Below the pieces are notes generated by a model, which was not told where the DNA came from, made no database searches, and worked only from the letters and a program-made list of their open reading frames with translations. From Pseudomonadota bacterium (lineage in GTDB: Bacteria; Cyanobacteriota; Vampirovibrionia; Obscuribacterales; Obscuribacteraceae), in NCBI GenBank assembly GCA_021324135.1, contig JAJPJO010000247.1, positions 34,429-98,428 of the forward strand: 64,000 nucleotides of DNA, written 5' to 3'. This document shows, piece by piece, positions 28,155 through 36,066 of the stretch (position 1 is its first letter; every line of letters starts with the position of its first letter). The translations under genes were made by a program, and so were the position numbers.

Positions 28155-28189
28155 TTCCCCTTGTCTCATCAAGCACATGATCTGGGGCT

Positions 28190-28303
28190 ATGGATACGGA
28201 AAGCGTAGAGGCATTGTATCTGGTGCTAAGCTTGCTTGCTCGTCGCAACCAAGTTTGGTGCAGGTTCCCGATTGTCAAGGATCTGGGTGAATCGTCCACA
28301 TAG
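28190..28303 (+). CDS. Possible 37-aa leader ORF
   Basis: An ATG about 30 bases after the predicted transcription start opens 37 codons ending in TAG, only 8 bases before the lipoprotein ATG. GGGG lies just upstream of the ATG but no full ribosome binding site is visible. The product would be MDTESVEALYLVLSLLARRN followed by 17 more residues. It may be a translated leader or chance. Confidence 0.25.
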   Translation: MDTESVEALYLVLSLLARRNQVWCRFPIVKDLGESST

Positions 28304-28311
28304 GCAGATCC

Positions 28312-28785
28312 ATGATGAAAAAGAAGACGTACTCACGGTGCAGCATGTCTCGGGACTTTCTTGGCGAAAGTCGGATCTTTTCCAGCGCGAAATTTGCCCT
28401 CTCCTGGGCAGCCGGTTTGATCGTGGTACTGTCTGTGGTGGCAACATCCTTGTCAGGCTGCTCCGTTCAAGTGCTCGGCGACGATCAGCTGGCGCGCAAC
28501 GTTTATGTAGAGCTGGTCGATTGGCACATCTCGGGATTGTGGATTATAAACTCTCCGGTCTGCTGGATTAGAGCGGTCAACTATAACAACGTGCCGGTGA
28601 AGGATGTGCGTATTCGCTTCAAGACTTTCGGCTACAACGGCGAGGTTTTGTCAAGCGGAACCTATACACTTGAAGGCACCATCGGACCGGGTGGAGTCAA
28701 GAACTACATGGAGCAGTCAATCGGTGTTGTCGATCTCGAAAGCGATATGCTCAGTATCGAGACTGACACCGTTCAAAAAGATTGA
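28312..28785 (+). CDS. Lipoprotein, FxLYD-like
   Basis: The 157-residue product has a basic start, a hydrophobic stretch (about 28-47) and the lipobox LSGC with the lipidated Cys near residue 50. The mature domain of about 105 residues contains VNYNNVPVKDVRIRFKTFGYNG, then a TYTLEG turn and a GPGGVKNY strand. That pattern resembles FxLYD-type beta-sandwich domains, which often sit on the outer face of bacterial envelopes. It is convergent with the sensor-kinase operon (20-base gap) and has its own strong promoter, so it is probably expressed independently. The role is unknown. Confidence 0.68.
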   Translation: MMKKKTYSRCSMSRDFLGESRIFSSAKFALSWAAGLIVVLSVVATSLSGCSVQVLGDDQLARNVYVELVDWHISGLWIINSPVCWIRAVNYNNVPVKDVRIRFKTFGYNGEVLSSGTYTLEGTIGPGGVKNYMEQSIGVVDLESDMLSIETDTVQKD

Positions 28786-28804
28786 TCCAATCGGTCATGC
28801 ATAA

Positions 28805-31024
28805 TCATAGAGGCAGCTTCACCTCGACAAAGTCTTGCTCGTCTTTTTCGATTATGGAAACCTGTCCATGATGGGCGGTGATGATCGACTTGGCCAGCAG
28901 CAATGAAAGCCCGCTCAATTTGGCTGAGTGATCGGGAAACTTCACCAGCGCGTATCGTCTAAAGCAGTTCTCTTTGACTTGATCGGGAATATGCAAACTC
29001 CCGGCGCCTATTTGTAATTGCAATGAGCTTCCGATGCCGGCGGCAATTGTTATCGAGTCGTCGTCATCAGAGAAGGCTGACACGAGTGCAAGCAAACTAT
29101 CCAGCGCATGAATCATGCGCTGGCGATCGACTGGAAGCACTCTATCTCCTGGGGCAGATGCCGAACTCGAGTACTTAATCCCTGAGCGTTTACCATGGTT
29201 TGTTTCAGCGAGCGAAACCACCTCGCTCAATAAATCAGCGATCCTGGTCGGCACCATATCCAGTGCAATCCTTCGCGCTTCGAATTTTTCCAGGTCGAGA
29301 AAATCATTAATCAGATCGACCAGGCTCGATACGGTTTGTTCCGAATCTTTCAGACAGGCAGTCAGCGTCTTTCCTCGCTCAAAACTGTAATCCCTGGGCT
29401 CATCGGTGACGGGCTGCTGCTGAAGCATCAATCCCAGTGTGGCATGCATTGATGTAAGAGGAGAGCGAAGATCATGGCTGATCATTGATACGAAATCCTG
29501 CTTTACCAACTCGATCTCGGTTCGAGCCGTGATATCACGGAAGGTGGCGAGCACAATCTCGCCCTTCTTAATTGGGAAGTTGCGAATGTTGAATTCCACG
29601 GGCGCAAGAGATTTGTCCTGCCGCCATGCCCTGAGCTCGACTGTCTCATGGCGTGCCTTGTCTATCATCGCGGACCAGTTTGCCAGATCGGATGGCTGCA
29701 CGGTTGGTACTCCGAGTAGAATGACGCTTAGATTCTTGCCTAACAGATCGCGCGCTTGATAGCCGAACAAATCCGTGGTGGCAGTATTGATCGAAGCGAT
29801 GCCGAAGCTTTTGTCGCATGTGACAACGGAGACAGGTAAACGTTCCAACATGCTCGAAAGCTCTTCTTCCTTTTTCTCGAGTATTCTCTGTGCTTTGTTT
29901 CGTTCGGTCACATCTTGAGCTACGCAGACCGCAAAATGACCGTCATCCGCCAGTCGTGCCTTCCAGGCCAGTTCGACAATTCTTCCATCCCGGCTGCGCA
30001 TCGAGGCATTCCAGTCGAGGGGAATCTTTTCAGCAAAGACTGATTTCACCATGTGCAAAGTCGTATCCACGTCTTCATGGGCGACAAACAAACCAAGGTT
30101 CTTGCCGGCAAGCTCTTCGGCGGTGTATCCCAGTATGCTCCGGCTCGTCGGGCTAACAGTCAGTATCGAAGCGTTCGCATCCAGAGAAAGGAGGAGATTT
30201 GCAGCATTGTCCAGGACGGTGCGGGCCTTCACCCTGTACTCGTTAAGGGCAAAGGTCATATTGCGCAATTCAATTGCCAGCCGCGCAATCTCGTCATCTC
30301 CAGGCGGTGCAGCCAGCAGACTGCGCCCGGCGGCCAGGTCGGAGACGTCCTGTGAGATTGCCCGCAATCGGTTGGTTATCGAGCCTATGAAAAAATTGTA
30401 GATCAGAATGGCGACCGCCGCATTTATGCCAAAGCCCAACAGGAGTGCGAGATTGATCAGTAAAGCCGATTGAAAGGCCAGTTGTCCTGCTCTTTCATCC
30501 TCGCGTTGGCTATAGTCCGCCTCCAGATCATCTACCTTAAAGGCAAAGTCATTCATCATGCCGCGCAGTCTCAAGGCCAGCTCCGCCATCTGTGTTGGCG
30601 AACGCATACCGGATCTTTGCAAACTTTGAGCATCATCGAACAAGGCGAACATTTCCCTGGAGCTGTCCCTGAGCTCATCAACCTTGCGCGTGTTTCCACC
30701 GCTTTCAGCCACCATCTCCTGTAATCTGTTCAGCTCGAATATCGCATGCTTCTTGCTCTTCTGATACTCCGGACTTTGCTCGACTTTTCTGTGATAGGCG
30801 CGATTAGCATCACATACGGTGCAGGCGACCAGGTGATGCAACAGCATGGCCAGGCTTCCCAGAATTTTGCGACCCTGATAGGATTGTTCGACCTGCCTGC
30901 TTGTATCTTGAACCAGCCCCCACAACACGCCGACATATGTCATCTGCAGTGCCAGAATCACCCCGAAGAGAAGCATTGTCTTGGCGGTGAGGCTGATTCT
31001 TGATGGCACCATATGCGATATCAT
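28805..31024 (-). CDS. Two-PAS sensor kinase with intact His but degenerate ATP-binding domain
   Basis: The 739-residue protein has two membrane helices (about 16-38 and 187-212) bracketing a helical sensor region that contains a CTVC pair at 68-71. A HAMP domain, PAS domains at about 265-375 and 385-505, and a HisKA domain follow; phosphoacceptor His517 lies in MISHDLRSPL. The catalytic domain is present in length but its motifs are gone. The N-box position reads DSLLALVSAFS with no Asn, the G1 box reads AGSLHIPD without Asp-x-Gly-x-Gly, and the G2 position reads LSGLSLLLA. It should therefore be unable to phosphorylate itself. Its start overlaps the stop of the upstream kinase gene by four bases. 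That partner has the opposite defect. Confidence 0.9.
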   Translation of the reverse strand: MISHMVPSRISLTAKTMLLFGVILALQMTYVGVLWGLVQDTSRQVEQSYQGRKILGSLAMLLHHLVACTVCDANRAYHRKVEQSPEYQKSKKHAIFELNRLQEMVAESGGNTRKVDELRDSSREMFALFDDAQSLQRSGMRSPTQMAELALRLRGMMNDFAFKVDDLEADYSQREDERAGQLAFQSALLINLALLLGFGINAAVAILIYNFFIGSITNRLRAISQDVSDLAAGRSLLAAPPGDDEIARLAIELRNMTFALNEYRVKARTVLDNAANLLLSLDANASILTVSPTSRSILGYTAEELAGKNLGLFVAHEDVDTTLHMVKSVFAEKIPLDWNASMRSRDGRIVELAWKARLADDGHFAVCVAQDVTERNKAQRILEKKEEELSSMLERLPVSVVTCDKSFGIASINTATTDLFGYQARDLLGKNLSVILLGVPTVQPSDLANWSAMIDKARHETVELRAWRQDKSLAPVEFNIRNFPIKKGEIVLATFRDITARTEIELVKQDFVSMISHDLRSPLTSMHATLGLMLQQQPVTDEPRDYSFERGKTLTACLKDSEQTVSSLVDLINDFLDLEKFEARRIALDMVPTRIADLLSEVVSLAETNHGKRSGIKYSSSASAPGDRVLPVDRQRMIHALDSLLALVSAFSDDDDSITIAAGIGSSLQLQIGAGSLHIPDQVKENCFRRYALVKFPDHSAKLSGLSLLLAKSIITAHHGQVSIIEKDEQDFVEVKLPL

Positions 31025-33186
31025 TTGCTTTCAGGCATCTCCGCTTTCATAAGAGTCAGCCAGAATGCGCTGCCCCCTCCCTCTCTGCTCTCGACACCAA
31101 TTTCGCCGCCGTGCGATTCGACAATCGTCTTGCAGATTGCCAGTCCAAGACCGGTTCCTACACCTCGAGCTCCATCGGCCGAGCTCACCTGCACGTACGG
31201 CTCGAAAATTGATTTTTGCATCTCGGGCGGCACGCCGCGGCCACGATCCATAACGCGGAGCTTGACCTGATTGCCTTCAAGATCGCAAGCGACCGTGATC
31301 GACGTGTTTTGCGGTGAGTACTTTATTGCATTGCTGAGCAGGTTGATGATCACCTGGACAAGACGATCGCGGTCCGCCAAAATCGTGCAGCCGTTTAGAC
31401 CATCCATTTGCCACTCAATCGCCTTCTTTTGTTGCTCGGCGAAATCACGCACGGCATCGAGCGCCGATGCCACCACTTCTTCTAAAGAACATGACTTTAA
31501 CTCACCTACCAGTTTGCCGGCTTCAAGTTGCTCGATATTCAACAGCTCATCAATCAGCTTCAAGAGTCTATCGGAGCCGGATATGACTCTTTGCAGACGA
31601 CCACGCTTACGTTCATCGAGCGACTGATTGTCCATTTGATCGGATATCATGCTGCGCACGTGCTCGAGCGGTTTTTGAAGGTTCTCCCCCAGAAGAGTAA
31701 CGAACTGCTGCTTCATCTGCTCCAGCTTGACTCGTTCGCTTACATCTTCAATCACCAGCAAGAGATCTTCTTGCCGGGCCGAATCTGCATTCATGGTTGC
31801 CGTCATGTCGACGTAGAGCCCAAGCTCCTCCTGGCGAGCCGCGCATCTCAGTGGAAGCGAGCCGTTCTCTTTCAAACGAGCAAGAATATCGGCCTCGGAA
31901 TTTTCGCAGCTGACAAAAAGATCGGCGATGGACCGACCCAGCAGCTCAGCTCGCAGATGTCCGAGCATAGCCTCGACCCAAGCGTTTATAGACAAGATGG
32001 AACCATTATCTTTGACAATGGCGATACCAACCGGAAGCGACTCGATGGCATTGCGCAATTGCAATTCCTGGAATTTAAGCAGGTCGTCCGCGCGCTTTTC
32101 TTTCTCGACATCTCTCACGAAGCAAAACAAAGACCTTTCCGCCCTCGACCAATACGTGCACCAGTGCGTGTATATGAACTGACCATCAAGGCGCTGCACT
32201 CTCGCTTCAAAATCCGAGCGTACATCCTGCGAGGCAAATGACTTTATCTTCTCGATTAAAACGCGCGCATCCGGACCGCTCAGCAGTATCGCTATGTTCT
32301 TTCCCAATAGATCATGAGGTGCATAGCCCCACTCGGAGTTTGCTGCCGAGCTGACAAAGAGGAAATTGCCATCGATGTCCAACCGGCATATAACGTCGGA
32401 GGAATTCTCGATCAAGGCACGTTCTTGATTGGCGGCTGCCACCAGGGCAGCGGCCATCTGGTGGAACACGGTATCGATGCGGCCGATCTCGTCTTCCTCT
32501 GTGAGCCTGGCATGCAGCGGCTGTTGTCGCGAAAAGCGAGCGCAATTTTCAGTCAAAATCTTTATGCGCCCGGTAATTCGACGAATGAAAAACCAGGCCA
32601 GAATAAGAGTTCCACCGACATTCAGGAGCACGCCGGCCAGCAGCAAACGTTTTACCTGCTCCAGTGACTGAGGTGTGTGCGAAGCATCGAGCTGAGCAAA
32701 GTGCTTGACGGTGTTAACATTCTCCTGGCAGGCGCTGAGCATGCGGGAGTAGAACTCTTCGGCAGCAGAGTCGCTTTGCAGAAATGCTCTTTCGGCGCTG
32801 CGATTGAATATGGTGGACAGCGTTTGATGAGTGCGGTTGGCGCGCGCGATTGAGTCTGGCAAACCAGCCATGAGCCTGATCAGCTTGCGGTGTTCCGATT
32901 CGAACCTTTCCCGGGCCTCGGCAGTGTCCATCGACAAATCAGAGCTGCGTTCGTTCGCGGATCTCGCCATTGCCATATTGGCAAGCAAGATCTCACCGCA
33001 ACGATCGCCGGCATACATCATCTCGTTGATTTGAGCAAAAATGCGGCGAGCGTGATCTTCTTGAGCCAGGCTGTTTTGAGCCTGTGTCAACTCGGAGGCC
33101 AGCAGGCCGACGAAGAGACATTGACTTGCCAGTAAAACAAGAAGAGCGATGAGTCCTTGCTGTGAGATGTTTAGACGGCCGAACAT
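31021..33186 (-). CDS. Two-PAS sensor kinase with intact ATPase domain but Glu in place of the phosphoacceptor His
   Basis: From ATG 33184-33186 the protein is 721 residues; an upstream GTG at 33228 is also in frame. A membrane helix sits at the N terminus and another near 180-202, with a helical sensor region between. HAMP and two PAS domains follow. In the HisKA domain the motif reads LLGENLQKPLEHV where FVSMISHDLRSPL is expected, so Glu (about residue 501) replaces the phosphoacceptor His. The ATPase domain is intact: INLLSNAIKYSP, MDRGRGVPP and GVGTGLGLAI. It could bind ATP but has no His of its own to phosphorylate. The next gene, overlapping by four bases, encodes a near-mirror sensor with the reverse loss. 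Confidence 0.9.
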   Translation of the reverse strand: MFGRLNISQQGLIALLVLLASQCLFVGLLASELTQAQNSLAQEDHARRIFAQINEMMYAGDRCGEILLANMAMARSANERSSDLSMDTAEARERFESEHRKLIRLMAGLPDSIARANRTHQTLSTIFNRSAERAFLQSDSAAEEFYSRMLSACQENVNTVKHFAQLDASHTPQSLEQVKRLLLAGVLLNVGGTLILAWFFIRRITGRIKILTENCARFSRQQPLHARLTEEDEIGRIDTVFHQMAAALVAAANQERALIENSSDVICRLDIDGNFLFVSSAANSEWGYAPHDLLGKNIAILLSGPDARVLIEKIKSFASQDVRSDFEARVQRLDGQFIYTHWCTYWSRAERSLFCFVRDVEKEKRADDLLKFQELQLRNAIESLPVGIAIVKDNGSILSINAWVEAMLGHLRAELLGRSIADLFVSCENSEADILARLKENGSLPLRCAARQEELGLYVDMTATMNADSARQEDLLLVIEDVSERVKLEQMKQQFVTLLGENLQKPLEHVRSMISDQMDNQSLDERKRGRLQRVISGSDRLLKLIDELLNIEQLEAGKLVGELKSCSLEEVVASALDAVRDFAEQQKKAIEWQMDGLNGCTILADRDRLVQVIINLLSNAIKYSPQNTSITVACDLEGNQVKLRVMDRGRGVPPEMQKSIFEPYVQVSSADGARGVGTGLGLAICKTIVESHGGEIGVESREGGGSAFWLTLMKAEMPESK

Positions 33187-33260
33187 GGCTGGGCACTTGA
33201 GTGGAATGGTCCTGTCTAATTGTGCCACATGGAGATGGTAGACCGTTCAGCCGGCATGCC

Positions 33261-33731
33261 CTACCAGGACGGCGGGGTCTCGAGCGGAATGCCGTCATCA
33301 AAGGTATCTTGACTCAAGGATCCATCCTTACCCTGAATAACGATGTAGTAGAGATCCTCGCTCGAATTGTTTCGCCATACGCGACCGCCATCAGGGGCGA
33401 TACGCACTACCGTACCTTCCTTTATATCGAAAGTCTCGCCGTCCACCTGCATTTGTCCATTTCCCTTGATGAAGATGTAGAGCTCTTCGTTTTGCTTGTG
33501 CTTGTGGATAAAGGGAACGGCTGCTCCGGCAGGCAATCGATTCAGGGAAACTTGCATCGAGGTCAAATCCAAAATCTCTCTCAAGAAAAGTTTTCCTTTG
33601 ACAGTGCGGTTCAAACGCGGATGCTGCAGCTCGTATTGAAAAAGATCCTCGAGACTGCCGGCGTCGAATGCGCTGAAGTTCTGTCCGGTTTTGACCTGTG
33701 ATGAGTATTTTTTGAGTTCTTGTATTGGCAT
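33261..33731 (-). CDS. Cupin-domain protein
   Basis: The start at 33731 is chosen because GAGGAG stands about 7 bases upstream; an open frame before it overlaps no useful sequence. The 156-residue protein has the two cupin motifs: a first with PFIHKHKQNEELYIFIKGNGQM, where His and Glu can bind metal, and a second with IKEGTVVRIAPDGGRVWRN. It is a compact single-domain beta-barrel. Its substrate is unknown; enzymes, sugar-binding proteins and redox sensors share this fold. It follows the TetR gene by 93 bases in the same direction, so the regulator likely controls it. Confidence 0.82.
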   Translation of the reverse strand: MPIQELKKYSSQVKTGQNFSAFDAGSLEDLFQYELQHPRLNRTVKGKLFLREILDLTSMQVSLNRLPAGAAVPFIHKHKQNEELYIFIKGNGQMQVDGETFDIKEGTVVRIAPDGGRVWRNNSSEDLYYIVIQGKDGSLSQDTFDDGIPLETPPSW

Positions 33732-33824
33732 TGTAATCTCCTCGTTGAGTGGGAAAGGCGCAGAAAAACAGGCACCGTATCTGGTGCGGGAAATTGTCAT
33801 CGCTCGATTCATGCCACCCTGATC

Positions 33825-34430
33825 TCAGGCTTTAAGTGAATCGATATGTTCCTTTAAATGTTGAGCTATCGAGCTCATTGCCGGCGTTTGATCGAACAAA
33901 CGGCTGATCATCAGTCCACCCTCGAGGGTGGCGAAAATCACCAGGGACTCTTTCTCCGCATCGACATCGGCTTTGATCTCATTTGCGTCGATACCCGATT
34001 TGATGATCGAAGCAAGAAAGCGGCGCACGCGCGTGATCGCTGCTTGTACTCGCTCTTTCAGCTCGGGATGGGCGTCGTCACATTCGATGGCGCTGTTGAG
34101 CAATGGGCAGCCCCCCGGCACCGGCGGCGATTCCGCCGCGCTGCTGACGGCATTGACGAAAGCGTGCAGCTTGGCAATCGCTCCATCGCACTTATCGACC
34201 TCTCCTTTGACATAAGCGGAAGTGGTGGCAACGGCATAATCGAAAGCAGCCATCGCCAGCTCTTCCTTATTGTCAAAGTGGTTATAAATTCCTCCTTTTT
34301 CAAGACCGGTAGCTTGCATCAGATCGGACATGGATGCGCCGAAATAGCCGCGGCTGTTAAATAAAGCAGCCGCCTTGGCGATTATCATTTCGCGCGTCAT
34401 CTTGCCCTTTCCGATCCTGGAGACCCTCAT
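33825..34430 (-). CDS. TetR/AcrR-family repressor
   Basis: The 201-residue protein has an N-terminal helix-turn-helix (about 11-58) with MIIAKAAALFNSRGYFGASMSDLM and LEKGGIYNHFDNKEEL, the standard TetR DNA-binding pattern. The C-terminal ligand-binding half includes GCPLLNSAIECDDAHPELKERV, seen in the branch of TetR regulators that recognise GACCG-N-CGGTC-type palindromes. Such a palindrome lies only 10 bases upstream of its start, so it probably represses itself and the downstream cupin gene. The ligand is unknown. Confidence 0.92.
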   Translation of the reverse strand: MRVSRIGKGKMTREMIIAKAAALFNSRGYFGASMSDLMQATGLEKGGIYNHFDNKEELAMAAFDYAVATTSAYVKGEVDKCDGAIAKLHAFVNAVSSAAESPPVPGGCPLLNSAIECDDAHPELKERVQAAITRVRRFLASIIKSGIDANEIKADVDAEKESLVIFATLEGGLMISRLFDQTPAMSSIAQHLKEHIDSLKA

Positions 34431-34440
34431 TATCGTTTCC

Positions 34441-34452
34441 GACCGATCGGTC
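34441..34452. promoter_or_regulatory. Palindromic operator for the TetR regulator
   Basis: GACCGATCGGTC is a perfect 12-bp palindrome, flanked by short AT-rich sequence, 10 bases from the TetR start codon. It matches the operator style of this TetR branch. It also lies about 95 bases before the divergent DUF6745-like gene, which it could control too. Confidence 0.7.
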
Positions 34453-34546
34453 TCAATTTATCACCTGGGGACAGACCCGTCAATAGTGGGCATATTGAAA
34501 GCGATTTCTCGCCGACAATGGCGAAACTTTAGCGTTGAGCGTGGCA

Positions 34547-36055
34547 ATGGCTGGCAAGTCCAAAATTAAACTGGCCGATTTAAGTGATTGGCTGAAGGAA
34601 AACCGATTAGCTGCGGAAGATTATTTTCGCGGTTGGACGCAACGGGTTTGCGGTGAGCCCCAGGTGGACAGAGCCACTCTCGATCTGGCTATCGATGGCG
34701 CATACGCCATGCTTAAGCTTGCTCCACCGATAAAAATTTGGTGTCAAAGTGTTTGGCAGATGCAAGCAATTGCCTCGGCATGGGCGGCTCGGGCCGATCT
34801 TTCCCTTATCAGAGAGATTGCCGAAACGGAAGGAGCCGTGGATGTACGGCTCTGGCAAACATTACTGCAAACAATCGACGGCGTCGAGGAAAGATTGCAA
34901 GCTGCCGATACGACGGTGCCCGACCACATCATCAATCCCTTCGATCTAGAGATGCTTCTGCAGAGTTCGATCGAAAGACTTGTCCGAGCAGGATCGAAAA
35001 CACGCTCACGGGATTCCGAGCCGGCTACGCGCGCATTTCGCTCATGGCACGCCGCCCACGGCCGAGCGTTTAATCGCAGCATCTGGGACGATCCCCGCCT
35101 GAACAGCAATGCCGGCGCCATCACTTTTGGTGGCAGCGAGCGCAACAACAGAGTGCTTGAGAGCATTGCCAATGCGCCGGTATTGGGCCAGCCGAGCGGT
35201 AATATGGATACAATCGCTCGGGCGGCGCAAGCGACCGTCAGGCACAACATGGAATGGTTTCAAAACATGGAGAGGCAGAAAGCGCGGCCCGGGGCGAAGC
35301 AGCGTCTCTCATCAGCACGCATGAGCCAGAGCACCAACGTCTTCATTGATGAAGCCCAGCAATTGCATCCGTCCAAAGCCCAGCAATCAGTGATCAGAAA
35401 CCTGCTCAGCCTGCTGCGATTTTGGTTCATGCCCGACCTGATCTCCGATCTCAGCCCCTACTTTCTGATCACGGATTTATGCGGCGAGCCGCCATTTGAT
35501 CCGGATACCATGGAAAAACTGCTGATTTTCAGAACCCTCGGGAAAGGCGCTTTCGCTTACTCCTTTCGTCCCGGGGTGGCTTTGATCTGCGCACCACCCT
35601 TGATGCTGCACAGAGATGAGCGAGGACGAATCCACAGCAAAGACGGGGCGTCTTCACAATTTACGGATGGTTTTTGCACCTACACTCTTCGCGGTGTTAT
35701 GGTGGCTCGCCGGTTGATTGAGGCACCGGATTCGATACTATTAAATGAAATCGAGCACCTGGAGAATCTTGAGGTGCGGCGCGTATTGATGGAGCAATAT
35801 GGTCTTGAGCGTTACATGATTGATTCAGGGGCAGCGATCGTCGAGGAGAACAAATGGGGAACGCTCTACCATAAGCCGGCGCTGCGAGGCGACGCCATTG
35901 CCATGCTCGTAGTCGACAATGCCACCGCTGAGCCCGACGGGACAAGAAGACGCTATTGTTTGTTCGTTCCACCCGATATCAGAACTGCCCGTGAAGCCGT
36001 TGCCTGGACCTTCGGAATGCAGGCGGCTGATTACGATCCCATTGTTGAAACCTGA
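34547..36055 (+). CDS. DUF6745-like protein
   Basis: The start at the ATG (34547) is preferred over an in-frame TTG four codons earlier. The 502-residue protein has an early PPIKIWCQSVWQMQAIASAW segment. Later it shows the block ALICAPPLMLHRDERGRIHSKDG, then a DGFCTYTLRGV segment. A final block reads EVRRVLMEQYGLERYMIDSGA, followed by WGTLYHKP. These blocks in this order resemble the DUF6745 family, often found in large genomes of Streptomyces and planctomycetes and of unknown function. No catalytic residues, signal or membrane segments are evident. It is divergent from the TetR gene. Confidence 0.65.
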   Translation: MAGKSKIKLADLSDWLKENRLAAEDYFRGWTQRVCGEPQVDRATLDLAIDGAYAMLKLAPPIKIWCQSVWQMQAIASAWAARADLSLIREIAETEGAVDVRLWQTLLQTIDGVEERLQAADTTVPDHIINPFDLEMLLQSSIERLVRAGSKTRSRDSEPATRAFRSWHAAHGRAFNRSIWDDPRLNSNAGAITFGGSERNNRVLESIANAPVLGQPSGNMDTIARAAQATVRHNMEWFQNMERQKARPGAKQRLSSARMSQSTNVFIDEAQQLHPSKAQQSVIRNLLSLLRFWFMPDLISDLSPYFLITDLCGEPPFDPDTMEKLLIFRTLGKGAFAYSFRPGVALICAPPLMLHRDERGRIHSKDGASSQFTDGFCTYTLRGVMVARRLIEAPDSILLNEIEHLENLEVRRVLMEQYGLERYMIDSGAAIVEENKWGTLYHKPALRGDAIAMLVVDNATAEPDGTRRRYCLFVPPDIRTAREAVAWTFGMQAADYDPIVET

Positions 36056-36066
36056 GCGGAGAAGCT

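Noticed and set aside
27903..28178. A 91-codon minus-strand frame and a 68-codon plus-strand frame after fumarase
   Set aside because: They overlap each other, lack ribosome binding sites and show no domain; the region also contains a promoter reading rightward.
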